DNA of 39,777 bases from Acidimicrobiales bacterium (GTDB taxonomy: Bacteria; Actinomycetota; Acidimicrobiia; Acidimicrobiales; DASWMK01). A program made the translations under genes and the position numbers. The stretch covers positions 1 through 39,777 of the forward strand of contig DASWMK010000050.1 of NCBI GenBank assembly GCA_036399815.1, read 5' to 3'. Within the stretch, counting starts at the first letter, position 1; every line of letters begins with the position of its first letter. Below, piece by piece: positions 24,123 to 31,541 of this stretch. The notes below the pieces were generated by a model. It was not told the origin of the DNA and did not search any database. It was given only the letters and a program-made list of their open reading frames with translations.

Positions 24123-25226
24123 ATGGCGCACGTGGCCGCCGACGTCGTCACCACCCGGGCGCTCAACCGAGCCCTGCTGGCCCGCCAGCTCCTCCTCGAC
24201 CGGGCCGACCTCCCCGTCCTCGGCGCCGTCCACCACCTCGTCGGCCTCCAGGCCCAGCTCCCGCTCAACCCGTACGTCGGGCTGTGGTCCCGCCTGGCCG
24301 GCTTCCGGGCCGACGAGCTCGCCGGCCTGCTCGTCGACCGCCGGGTCGTCCGCCTCGTGCTCATGCGGGCGACCATCCACCTGGTCACCGCCGAGGACTG
24401 CCTCGCCATCCGGCCGCTGGTGCAGCCCGTCCTCGACGCCGAGCTGGCCCGCCACGCCGAGCTCGGGCCCCACCTCGTCGGGGTCGACCTCGAGCCGGTC
24501 CTGGCCTTCGCCCGCCCGCTCCTCGCCGAGCGGCCCCGCACGGGCGCCGAGCTGCGGGCGGCGATGGCGGAGCGCTTCCCCGACCTCCATCCCGGCGCCC
24601 TCGCCTACGCCTGCCGCAACCGGCTCGCCGCCGTGCAGGTGCCGCCGAGGGGCGTGTGGGGGCGCACCGGCCAGGTGGCGTTGACGACGGCGGAGGCCTG
24701 GCTCGGCCGGCCGCTGGCCGAGCGCCCGTCGATCGACGACGTCGTCCTCCGCTACCTCGCCGCCTTCGGCCCGGCGGCGCCCGCCGACGTCGCCGCCTGG
24801 TCCCGGCTGACCGGGATGCGGGCCGTGCTCGACCGCCTCCGGCCCCGGCTGCGGCCGTTCCGGGACGAGCGGGGCCGCGAGCTGCTCGACCTGCCCGACG
24901 CGCCCCGGCCCGACCCGGCCACACCGGCGCCGCCCCGCTTCCTCCCCGAGTTCGACAACGTCGTGCTGTCCCACGCCGACCGCACCCGGGTGATGGCCGA
25001 CGACGACCGCCGCCGCCTGTTCGGCCCCGGCCTCCCGGTGCGCGGCCTCGTCCTCGTCGACGGGTTCGCCCGGGCCTCGTGGGCCGTCGAGGGGGACGCG
25101 CTCGTCGTCCGCTCCGCCGGCCCGCTGACCGGTGACGAGCGGGACGACGTCGCCGCCGAGGGCGCCCGGCTGCTCGCCTTCCTCGGCGCCGCCGCGACCG
25201 ACGTGCGCTTCGAGCCCGCCGGCTGA
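24123..25226 (+). CDS. AlkZ/YcaQ-like winged-helix DNA glycosylase family protein
   Basis: This 367-residue protein belongs to the HTH_42 family of tandem winged helices that includes Streptomyces AlkZ, which removes toxin-alkylated or cross-linked bases. The catalytic QxQ motif of the family is present as Q43-A-Q45 in GLQAQLPLNPYVGLW. The C-terminal half contains FLPEFDNVVLSHADRTRV, characteristic of the AlkZ-like actinobacterial branch. Q43 and Q45 intact suggest a working glycosylase, but the natural lesion is unknown. ATG 24123 lies 29 bp from the divergent methyltransferase start. I saw no clear -10 on this strand. Confidence 0.85.
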   Translation: MAHVAADVVTTRALNRALLARQLLLDRADLPVLGAVHHLVGLQAQLPLNPYVGLWSRLAGFRADELAGLLVDRRVVRLVLMRATIHLVTAEDCLAIRPLVQPVLDAELARHAELGPHLVGVDLEPVLAFARPLLAERPRTGAELRAAMAERFPDLHPGALAYACRNRLAAVQVPPRGVWGRTGQVALTTAEAWLGRPLAERPSIDDVVLRYLAAFGPAAPADVAAWSRLTGMRAVLDRLRPRLRPFRDERGRELLDLPDAPRPDPATPAPPRFLPEFDNVVLSHADRTRVMADDDRRRLFGPGLPVRGLVLVDGFARASWAVEGDALVVRSAGPLTGDERDDVAAEGARLLAFLGAAATDVRFEPAG

Positions 25227-25236
25227 CCCGCCCCCG

Positions 25237-25623
25237 CTACAGCGCGTTGGGGTGGATCGTGATCGGCCCGTCGGTGCTGCCGCGGAGGACCCGGACGGCC
25301 AGCTGGCCGTTGGCCAGGGACGCCTCCACGCCGCCGCCGTAGCCCTCCGGCACCTCGATCTCGCGCTCGTAGCCCCCGTAGTCCCACTCGTGGACGAGGT
25401 GGCTGCGGGGGCCGGCGCTGCGCAGCGGGGCCCAGAACCGGAGGGCGCCGGGTCGCAGCTCGATGGTGACGTCGCCGGCGCGGACGGCGGGGAGCGGGGC
25501 GACGACCACGAGCGCCCCGGTCGTCTCGTAGACGTTGACCGGCACCCGCTGGGGCCGCATGGTGCGCTCCGTCGCCGCCGTGGCGTCGACCACGTCCTGG
25601 TGGCTGGCCTGCTCGCTCGACAT
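25237..25623 (-). CDS. Hsp20/alpha-crystallin-like protein
   Basis: The 128-residue protein has the beta-sandwich pattern of small heat shock proteins. RVPVNVYETTGALVVVAPLP is the typical first strands and GDVTIELRPGALRF the next. YEREIEVPEGYGGGVEASLANGQLAVRVLR matches the family's late strands (normally ANGVLTVxxPK), and the C-terminal PITI may act as the IxI tail. A short polar N-terminus precedes it. ATG 25623 has TACGGT 8 nt upstream. The gene is divergent from the Kelch protein and converges with the AlkZ-like gene 10 bp away. Confidence 0.85.
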   Translation of the reverse strand: MSSEQASHQDVVDATAATERTMRPQRVPVNVYETTGALVVVAPLPAVRAGDVTIELRPGALRFWAPLRSAGPRSHLVHEWDYGGYEREIEVPEGYGGGVEASLANGQLAVRVLRGSTDGPITIHPNAL

Positions 25624-25631
25624 CGCCCCGC

Positions 25632-25637
25632 ACCGTA
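25632..25637 (-). promoter_or_regulatory. -10 element for the Hsp20-like gene
   Basis: On the minus strand TACGGT (25637-25632) lies 8 nt before ATG 25623, the leaderless geometry. It sits 4 bp from the divergent -10 of the Kelch gene. Confidence 0.45.
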
Positions 25638-25641
25638 CCCC

Positions 25642-25647
25642 TACGCT
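25642..25647 (+). promoter_or_regulatory. -10 element for the Kelch protein gene
   Basis: TACGCT lies 24 nt before ATG 25672. A start site near 25654 leaves a leader of about 18 nt that contains a strong GAGGGGAGG ribosome site, so this transcript would be leadered. Confidence 0.45.
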
Positions 25648-25671
25648 GGGCCGCGACCGAGGGGAGGCTCC

Positions 25672-26643
25672 ATGGTGCGGCGCCTGGTCGGGGGGTTGGT
25701 GGCGGCGGTGCTCGTCGTCGCGGCGGCGACGGCCGCGGACGCCGGCGGTCACACGTGGTCGAAGGTGCGCACGGCGACGTCGCCCAGCCCACGCGCGTCG
25801 TTCGCCATGGCCTACGACGGGGCGAGGGGCGAGGCCGTCCTCTTCGGCGGCACCCCCGGCGGCGGCCTGCTGCTCGGCGACACGTGGACGTTCTCCGGCG
25901 GCGAGTGGACGGAGGCGTCGCCCGAGCGGTCGCCGCTCGCCCGCACCGGCGCGGCGATCGCCTACGACGAGGCGAGGGGCGAGGTCGTCCTCTACGGCGG
26001 GCGCACCGACCGGGGGCTGGCCGGCGACACGTGGACCTGGGACGGCGCCACGTGGACGAGGGAGCGGCCGGCCGCCAGCCCGCCGGCCCGCTTCGGGGCC
26101 CGCATGGCCTTCGACCCGGCGACCGGGCGGCTGGTCCTGTTCGGCGGCAACGTGTTCGAGACGGTCCTCGACGAGACGTGGGCGTGGGACGGCAGGACGT
26201 GGCAGCAGCTGCACCCGTCGGCGTCGCCGGCGCCCCGGTCGCTGCCCGGGATGGAGACCGACCCGGCGCGCGGGCAGGTCGTCCTGTTCGGCGGCAACGC
26301 CGGCGCCGCCGGCGAGGTCTACGGCGACACGTGGGTGTGGAACGGGTCGACGTGGGTGCGCCGCCGGCCGCCGGTGGCGCCCGAGGCCCGCGACGGGATG
26401 GGCATGGCGTGGGACGCCGCCCTCGGCGCCGTCGTGCTGTTCGGCGGGACCGACGTCGAGTCCGCCTGGCACGACGACACGTGGGCCTGGGACGGGTCGG
26501 CCTGGCTGCGGCTCGATCCCGGCCGCCACCCGTCGGCCCGCAGCGACCTCGGCATGGTGTCCTACGGCGGCCGGCCGCTGCTGTTCGGCGGCGTCGCCTT
26601 CTTCGACGCCTTCCGCGGCGACACCTGGGGCTTCCGGAGCTAG
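25672..26643 (+). CDS. Secreted six-bladed Kelch-repeat protein
   Basis: The 323-residue protein starts with a Sec signal peptide (MVRRLVGG, then a hydrophobic core, cleavage probably after ADAGG near residue 28). Six Kelch repeats of about 46-48 residues follow. Each has a PxAR start, a [MI]AYD-type strand, a VLFGG core, a GDTWxW strand and a closing W. Six blades make a complete beta-propeller. Nothing else is fused, so it may be a free extracellular binding protein. ATG 25672 has the best Shine-Dalgarno site of the window. It ends in a CTAG that also encodes the stop of the convergent tautomerase gene. Confidence 0.9.
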   Translation: MVRRLVGGLVAAVLVVAAATAADAGGHTWSKVRTATSPSPRASFAMAYDGARGEAVLFGGTPGGGLLLGDTWTFSGGEWTEASPERSPLARTGAAIAYDEARGEVVLYGGRTDRGLAGDTWTWDGATWTRERPAASPPARFGARMAFDPATGRLVLFGGNVFETVLDETWAWDGRTWQQLHPSASPAPRSLPGMETDPARGQVVLFGGNAGAAGEVYGDTWVWNGSTWVRRRPPVAPEARDGMGMAWDAALGAVVLFGGTDVESAWHDDTWAWDGSAWLRLDPGRHPSARSDLGMVSYGGRPLLFGGVAFFDAFRGDTWGFRS

Positions 26644-26825
26644 CGGTCGGCCACGAGACGGCCGCCGATCGCCCAGTTGGACGGCGGCACCTCGCTGATC
26701 ACCACCCGCACCGCCGCCGCCTCGCCGCCGCAGCACCGCACGAACGCGTCGGTCAGCTCGCTCGCCAGCGCCCGCTTCTGGTCGAGCGAGCGCCCCTCGA
26801 GCATGTCCACGTGGATGATCGGCAT
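26640..26825 (-). CDS. 4-oxalocrotonate tautomerase family protein
   Basis: The protein is 61 residues, the normal size for 4-OT subunits, and begins MPIIHVDMLEGRS. After Met removal Pro1 becomes the catalytic base, and the EGRSLDQKRAL helix matches the family. It would isomerise unsaturated 2-oxo acids or a related substrate, but no aromatic-degradation genes surround it. Its stop is shared with the convergent Kelch gene (4-bp overlap). Confidence 0.88.
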   Translation of the reverse strand: MPIIHVDMLEGRSLDQKRALASELTDAFVRCCGGEAAAVRVVISEVPPSNWAIGGRLVADR

Positions 26826-26894
26826 GGGCCGATTGTCGCCCCGGCGGCCAGGACCGAACCGATGCGCTGGTGGGTCGCCGTGCCCGCCGGCGTC

Positions 26895-27632
26895 CTAGGC
26901 GGACGAGCGGGCGAGCACGACCCAGCCGATCCCCGCGCCCGTCCTCGCGAACGGGCGCTGCACGAGCCGGCCGGGGGCGGCCAGCACGGCCGTGGCCGCG
27001 CCGGCCAGCGGGCCTGAGGGCTGGAGGAACCGGCCGCTGCGGGCCGTGCGCTCCTCCTGGCTGGACGGGGCCGGGCGGCGGGTCGTCACCCGGTCCCTGG
27101 CCCACTCGAGCAGGTGGCCGGCCCCGGCGCCCCAGGCCGTCACCTCGACGGGCTCGAACCCCCCGGCCCGCAGGGTGTCGGTGAGCGGCTCTCGGTCGTA
27201 GCGGCGGACGTGGCCGACGGCCTCGTCGGTCGGGCCGAAGCGGGACTGGTGGGCGGGGACGCTGAGCAGCAGCCAGCCGGGCGGGCGCAGGTGGGCGCCC
27301 CACCGCCGCAGCTCGCCGACGTCGTCGGGCACGTGCTCGAGCACCTCGAAGGCGCACACGAGGTCGAACACCTCGCCGTCGGCCAGGGACGACACGTCGC
27401 CGTTGCGGACCTCGGCGCCGGGCACGCCGGCCAGCCGCTCGCGGGCCACCGCGAACGACGCCGGGTCCGGCTCCAGGCCGACGTAGGCCGAGCACCGCCG
27501 GGCCAGCCGCCAGCCCATCGCGCCCCGGCCGGCGCCGACCTCGAGCACCCGCTCGGGGCGCACCCGGTCGAGCGCCCGGCCGACGGCGTCGAGCCGCAGC
27601 CAGGCGGCGGTGGTCAGCGGCGGCGCGGTCAC
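26895..27632 (-). CDS. SAM-dependent methyltransferase
   Basis: The 245-residue class I methyltransferase has motif I at VLEVGAGRGAMGWRLA (about 29-44) and GLEPDPASFAVAR at the second strand. The post-motif region is FDLVCAFEVLEHVPDD and the late motif is LRPPGWLLLSVPAHQ. It resembles the group that modifies lipid or sugar intermediates, with a C-terminal amphipathic tail. GTG 27632 is chosen because TAGCCT stands 10 nt upstream and the conserved fold starts soon after. It diverges from cysH. Confidence 0.85.
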   Translation of the reverse strand: MTAPPLTTAAWLRLDAVGRALDRVRPERVLEVGAGRGAMGWRLARRCSAYVGLEPDPASFAVARERLAGVPGAEVRNGDVSSLADGEVFDLVCAFEVLEHVPDDVGELRRWGAHLRPPGWLLLSVPAHQSRFGPTDEAVGHVRRYDREPLTDTLRAGGFEPVEVTAWGAGAGHLLEWARDRVTTRRPAPSSQEERTARSGRFLQPSGPLAGAATAVLAAPGRLVQRPFARTGAGIGWVVLARSSA

Positions 27633-27642
27633 GAGGGCGTTC

Positions 27643-27648
27643 AGGCTA
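27643..27648 (-). promoter_or_regulatory. -10 element for the methyltransferase gene
   Basis: On the minus strand TAGCCT (27648-27643) lies 10 nt before GTG 27632, in the gap shared with the divergent cysH gene. Confidence 0.45.
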
Positions 27649-27691
27649 CCGATAGGGCACCGATGACCACGGGACCGGCGTCCCCAGCCCC

Positions 27692-27697
27692 TATCCT
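27692..27697 (+). promoter_or_regulatory. -10 element for cysH
   Basis: TATCCT lies 10 nt before GTG 27708. If used, it excludes the upstream ATG 27663 as the translation start. Confidence 0.4.
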
Positions 27698-27707
27698 CGG
27701 TCGGATC

Positions 27708-28382
27708 GTGCCCGCCCCCGACCTCGCCGACCTCGCCGCCGCGTCCGCGCGCCTGGAGCACCTCCCCGCGTCGTCCGCCGTGGCCTGGGCGTGGGAGCGC
27801 TTCGGCGAGGCCTGCGTGCTCACCGCCTCGTTCCAGGACTGCGTGCTGCTCGACATCGCCGTGCAGGTGGCGCCGGGCATCGAGGTCGTGTTCCTCGACA
27901 CCCAGTACCACTTCGCCGAGACGCTGGCCTACGTCGAGCAGGTGCGAGAGCGCTACGACCTCAACCTCACGGTGGTCGAGCCGGTCGTCGCCATGGACGA
28001 CCGCTGGCGCTTCGACCAGAACGGGTGCTGCCGGTCCCGCAAGGTCGAGCCGCTGCGGCGGGCGCTCGAGGGCCGGTCGGCCTGGATCACCGGCCTGCGC
28101 CGCAGCGAGGCGCCCAGCCGGGCGGGCGCGCCGATCGTGTCGTGGGACCTGATGCAGGACGTGGTCAAGGTCAACCCGCTCGCGACGTGGACCGACCACG
28201 ACGTCGAGCTGTACGTGAAGGACCACGACCTGCCCGTGCACCCGCTCACCGACGAGGGCTACTCGTCGATCGGCTGCTGGCCCTGCACCCGCCCGGTCGC
28301 CCCCGGCGAGCACGCGAGGGCGGGCCGCTGGGCCGACTCCGCGAAGACGGAGTGCGGCCTCCACGGCGAGCCGGAGGGCTAG
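27708..28382 (+). CDS. cysH: Adenylylsulfate (APS) reductase, [4Fe-4S] type
   Basis: The enzyme reduces activated sulfate to sulfite in assimilation. The protein has the PAPS-reductase fold with TASFQDCVLLD (P-loop region) and the Tyr-containing FLDTQYHF. The iron-sulfur ligands of the APS-reducing branch are present: C107 and C108 (CCRSRK) and C190 and C193 (CWPC). The catalytic Cys is C216 in the ECGLH tail. The cluster cysteines indicate APS, not PAPS, as substrate. GTG 27708 (224 residues) fits the TATCCT box; ATG 27663 would add 15 residues of low-complexity sequence. The stop shares CTAG with the convergent glycosyltransferase gene. No other sulfate-assimilation gene is adjacent. Confidence 0.94.
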   Translation: MPAPDLADLAAASARLEHLPASSAVAWAWERFGEACVLTASFQDCVLLDIAVQVAPGIEVVFLDTQYHFAETLAYVEQVRERYDLNLTVVEPVVAMDDRWRFDQNGCCRSRKVEPLRRALEGRSAWITGLRRSEAPSRAGAPIVSWDLMQDVVKVNPLATWTDHDVELYVKDHDLPVHPLTDEGYSSIGCWPCTRPVAPGEHARAGRWADSAKTECGLHGEPEG

Positions 28383-29479
28383 GGCCCCAGCCGGTCGAGC
28401 AGGGGGCGGACCACCGCGGCGGGGCGGAAGGATCGCTCGGCCAGACCGGCCGCCGACTGCCGCAGCGAGAGCAGGCGGTCCCGGTCGGCGGCCAGTGCGG
28501 CGAGGGCGTCGGCCAGGGCGACGGGGTCGCCTGGCGGGACGAGCACGGCGGCGTCGCCGAGCACCCGGCGCTGGGGCGGCGTGTCGGACGTGACGACCGC
28601 GCACCCGGCGGCCGCCCCTTGGTACACCTTGTTGGGCACGACCCGGCGGGCCTTGTCGCCGGTGCCGAAGATGCCGAGGCACACGTCGTGGGCGGCGACG
28701 AGGTCGGGCAGGTCGGTCCCCGGCACCCAGTCCCGCCACTCGACCCCGGGCACGCCGGCGGCGGCCGCCTCGGTGGCGGCCCGGTCCTGGCCGGTGCCGA
28801 CCATCGTCGCCGTCACCGCCACCCCCCGCCGGGCCAGGTCTGCCAGGGCGGCCCCGATCATCGGCGCCCCCTGGAGCGGCGTGTACAGGCCGAAGAAGGC
28901 GACCCGCAGCGGGGCCGACGGCGGCGAGGGGGAGGAGGGCGGCGGGCGGAACCACCAGTCGGGCGCGCCGACCGGCACGACCACGCCCTTGCCGGCCGAG
29001 CGGCCGAGCAGCCCGACGTGCTCGTCGGTGTCGACGACGACGACGGATGCCGACGCCAGCGCGGCCCGGTCCACCAGGTCGAGGGCCCGCACGACCGGCC
29101 CGCCGGTCGTCCCCCGGTCCCTCGCCGTGTCCGCCGCCATCACCAGCTGGTCGAGCACGACCGGGGTGCGGGGGAACAGCAGGCGGGCGAGGTGGACGTC
29201 GAAGTGGCCGAGGTAGCCGACCACCACCGCGTCGGGGCGCCGCCCCCTGGCCGCCCGCCGGGCGGCGACGGCCAGCCGGGCCCACGCCCGGGCCAGCCGC
29301 CACCCGAGGCCGGCGGCCAGCCACGGGCGGCGCAGCGCCCGCACCCAGTAGGCGGTGTCGACCCCGAGGGGGACGTTGACCTCGACGACCTCGACCCCGG
29401 CGGCGGCCATGCCGTCGCGCAGGACGACCACCCTCGGATGACGGGACCCGTCGTAGGTCCCGAGGAACAGGACGGGCAA
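28379..29479 (-). CDS. GT4-type glycosyltransferase
   Basis: The 366-residue protein has a GT-B fold. An N-terminal Rossmann domain starts VLFLGTYDGSRHPRV, and the C-terminal domain starts LRVAFFGLYTPLQGAP. The donor-binding end PNKVYQGAAAGCAVVTSD corresponds to the GT4 E-x7-E region with Gln or other substitutions. The only sensible start is TTG 29479, 4 bp after the GT2 stop, giving MPVLFLGTYDG. It is the last gene of a minus-strand glycan unit with a GT2 and an LPG-synthase-like membrane protein. Sugar and acceptor are unknown. Confidence 0.88.
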   Translation of the reverse strand: MPVLFLGTYDGSRHPRVVVLRDGMAAAGVEVVEVNVPLGVDTAYWVRALRRPWLAAGLGWRLARAWARLAVAARRAARGRRPDAVVVGYLGHFDVHLARLLFPRTPVVLDQLVMAADTARDRGTTGGPVVRALDLVDRAALASASVVVVDTDEHVGLLGRSAGKGVVVPVGAPDWWFRPPPSSPSPPSAPLRVAFFGLYTPLQGAPMIGAALADLARRGVAVTATMVGTGQDRAATEAAAAGVPGVEWRDWVPGTDLPDLVAAHDVCLGIFGTGDKARRVVPNKVYQGAAAGCAVVTSDTPPQRRVLGDAAVLVPPGDPVALADALAALAADRDRLLSLRQSAAGLAERSFRPAAVVRPLLDRLGP

Positions 29480-29483
29480 CCGG

Positions 29484-30389
29484 CTACTGGCTGGCCGGCT
29501 CGACGCTGCTCTTCGGCCTGGTCACCCGCACGACGAGGTCGGCGAGGAGGCCCACGGCGAACACCTGGAAGGCGGCGAACAGGATCAGCAGGGTGTTCGT
29601 CGCCACCCGGTAGTCCTTGGTGGCGAAGTCGTAGCCGAGCTTCACCAGGCCGACGGCGGTGAGCAGGAAGCCGAGGGGCAGGAAGATGCGCAGCGGGTTG
29701 TAGGACAGCACCAGCCGCAGCACCTGGAGCAGGTAGCGGCGGGTGTCGGCCCACCAGTGGAACTTCGAGCGGCCGGCTCGCGGGAAGTAGTCGATGGGCA
29801 CGTACTTCACCGAGTAGCCGTTGGCCAGGAACGACATCGTGATCGTGGTGACGCAGCTGAACCCGGGCGGCAGCAGGTGGAGGAACTGGGCCGCGACGTC
29901 CCGTCGGAAGGCGCGCAGCCCCGAGTTGAGGTCGGGGATCGGGGTCTCGACGAGGAAGCTGGCCAGCCGGCGGATGAACCACTTGGCCGGCACCCTGGCG
30001 AACTTCACGGTGCCCTGCTCGGACGTGCGGGCGCCGACGACCTGGTCCCACCCCTCGAGCTCCTTCACCAGCTCGGGGATGCGGTCGTTCGGGTAGGTCA
30101 TGTCGGCGTCGGTCCACACGACGACGTCGCCCCTCGCCGCCGCCGTGCCGGCCCGGCGGGCCGTGCCCGACCCCCGGTTCTGGGCGAAGCGGATCAGGCG
30201 GATGCCCTCGATCTCCCGCAGCTGGTCGCTGGAGCCGTCGTCGGAGCCGTCGTCCACGACGATGATCTCGAACGAGTAGGGCGACGCCTCGAGCGCGGCC
30301 CGGATGCGGACGATCTCGTCGCGCAGGTGGCCCTTCTCGTTGTAGACGGGAAGGACGACGGAGACGTCGACGGCGGAAGGGCTGGTCAT
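29484..30389 (-). CDS. GT2 glycosyltransferase, dolichol/polyprenol-phosphate type
   Basis: The 301-residue GT-A enzyme begins VSVVLPVYNEKGHL and has EIIVVDDGSDDGS and the metal-binding WTDADMTYPND (DxD). After the catalytic domain (about 1-225) come two transmembrane helices (FLPLGFLLTAVGLVKLGYDF and NTLLILFAAFQVFAVGLLADL), as in GtrB and ArnC-like polyprenol-phosphate glycosyltransferases. These make lipid-linked sugars on the cytoplasmic face for later use outside. ATG 30389 overlaps the upstream stop by 4 bp (ATGA). Confidence 0.92.
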   Translation of the reverse strand: MTSPSAVDVSVVLPVYNEKGHLRDEIVRIRAALEASPYSFEIIVVDDGSDDGSSDQLREIEGIRLIRFAQNRGSGTARRAGTAAARGDVVVWTDADMTYPNDRIPELVKELEGWDQVVGARTSEQGTVKFARVPAKWFIRRLASFLVETPIPDLNSGLRAFRRDVAAQFLHLLPPGFSCVTTITMSFLANGYSVKYVPIDYFPRAGRSKFHWWADTRRYLLQVLRLVLSYNPLRIFLPLGFLLTAVGLVKLGYDFATKDYRVATNTLLILFAAFQVFAVGLLADLVVRVTRPKSSVEPASQ

Positions 30390-31306
30390 GGGGCCGGCCC
30401 AGGATACTTGGCCGCCCTGGGGGCCAGGGTGGAGGCGGCGGCGAGGGCGTCGACGGCCACCCACACGAGGCGGGACAGCAGGGCGGCGGCCAGCGCGTCC
30501 GCGGCCGGCACCCGGGTGGCGAGCGCGGCGGTGAGGGCGGCCTCCCGCACGCCGAGCCCAGCGGGGGCGACGACGACCGCGAACCCGGCCAACCAGGCGA
30601 GCGCGGTCGCGGGGACCGACAGCGACGGGACGGCGGGGGCGCCGACGGCGAGCAGCAGGGCGGCGGTGGCGAGGCCGGCCAGCGCCCAGCTGGCGGCCTG
30701 GAGGACGGCGCAGCGGGCGACGACCCGGCCGGGGACGGCGACGGCCGCGCCGGGCCGGCCGGCGGCCCTCGCCGCCAGCGAGAGGACGGCGCGGAGCACG
30801 GGCGGGACGGCCAGCGCGGCGAGGGGGAGGGCGGCGAGCGGCGTCCAGGCGAGGCCGCCCGACCCGGCCCCGGCCAGCGCGGGGACGGCGGCGATGCCGA
30901 CAGCGGCGCCGCCGACCGCCGACGCCGCCACCTCGACGGCGGTCACCGCCGCGGCCGCCCCGAGCGGCGCGCCGGCCCGGTGGAGGCGCTCGGTGGCGCT
31001 GACCGGCTGCCACACCCCGCCGGGGAGGTACTTGGCCACGGTGGCCCGGAGCCACACGCGGGCGGCGGTGCCGGGCGGCACGGGGGTGAGGGCGACGGCG
31101 GCGACCGTCCACGACGCCGCCGCCAGCCCGACCCGCCCGGCGGCCAGGCAGACCGCGGCGACGGCCACCCACGCCGGCGAGGCCCGTTCGACGGCGTCCG
31201 CGGCGTCGCCCAGGGCCGAGCGGAACGCGAGGGCGACGGCGACCGCGCCCCCCACGGCCACCGCCGCACCGGCCACCGGCGCCCACCGCCGGGCGGCGCT
31301 CACCAC
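30386..31306 (-). CDS. LPG-synthase-like (UPF0104-type) integral membrane protein
   Basis: This protein of about 306 residues has about eight hydrophobic segments and is rich in Ala, Val and Leu. The segment VAKYLPGGVWQPVSATERL matches the K[YF]xPGGxW signature of the lysylphosphatidylglycerol synthase transmembrane family, whose members flip lipids or accompany glycosyltransferases. The late GFAVVVAPAGLGVREAAL also fits (APgGlGxRE). Start is GTG 31306 or the adjacent GTG 31303; frames extending to 31504 run through tandem repeats and encode an Arg/Pro-rich sequence that is not credible. It is coupled to the GT2 gene. Confidence 0.8.
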   Translation of the reverse strand: MVSAARRWAPVAGAAVAVGGAVAVALAFRSALGDAADAVERASPAWVAVAAVCLAAGRVGLAAASWTVAAVALTPVPPGTAARVWLRATVAKYLPGGVWQPVSATERLHRAGAPLGAAAAVTAVEVAASAVGGAAVGIAAVPALAGAGSGGLAWTPLAALPLAALAVPPVLRAVLSLAARAAGRPGAAVAVPGRVVARCAVLQAASWALAGLATAALLLAVGAPAVPSLSVPATALAWLAGFAVVVAPAGLGVREAALTAALATRVPAADALAAALLSRLVWVAVDALAAASTLAPRAAKYPGPAP

Positions 31307-31541
31307 GGGGGCGCCGGCGCAGAGGGGAGGGTGCCGGTCGCCGCACCGGCCACTCGCGCCCGCCGGGCGGCGGTCACGACGACGGCGCCGGCGCGGTCGG
31401 GAGGGCGCCGGGGGGCGGTCACCACGGCGGCGCGGACGGGACGGCGCCGGGGGGCGGTCACCACGGGGGCGCGGACGAGAACGGGCGGGCGCCCGCCGGC
31501 GCACCCGCCGCGGCCACTGGCGCCCGCCGGGCGGGCGTCAC
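31287..31541. repeat. Degenerate tandem repeats of about 40 bp between meaB and the membrane protein gene
   Basis: Five imperfect copies share a core of the type CGCCGGG-CGG-TCACCACGG. Two copies, 31404-31442 and 31443-31482, are directly adjacent and nearly identical. Others lie at 31287-31329, 31361-31403 and, shorter, at about 31525-31541. The outer copies contain the GTG start of the membrane protein gene and the stop of meaB. The gap (31307-31537) holds no credible gene. Confidence 0.75.

Noticed and set aside
31307-31504. N-terminal extension of the LPG-synthase-like protein to 31504
   Set aside because: The extra residues are translated tandem repeats (Arg/Pro runs) and precede the GTG pair where the hydrophobic family sequence starts.
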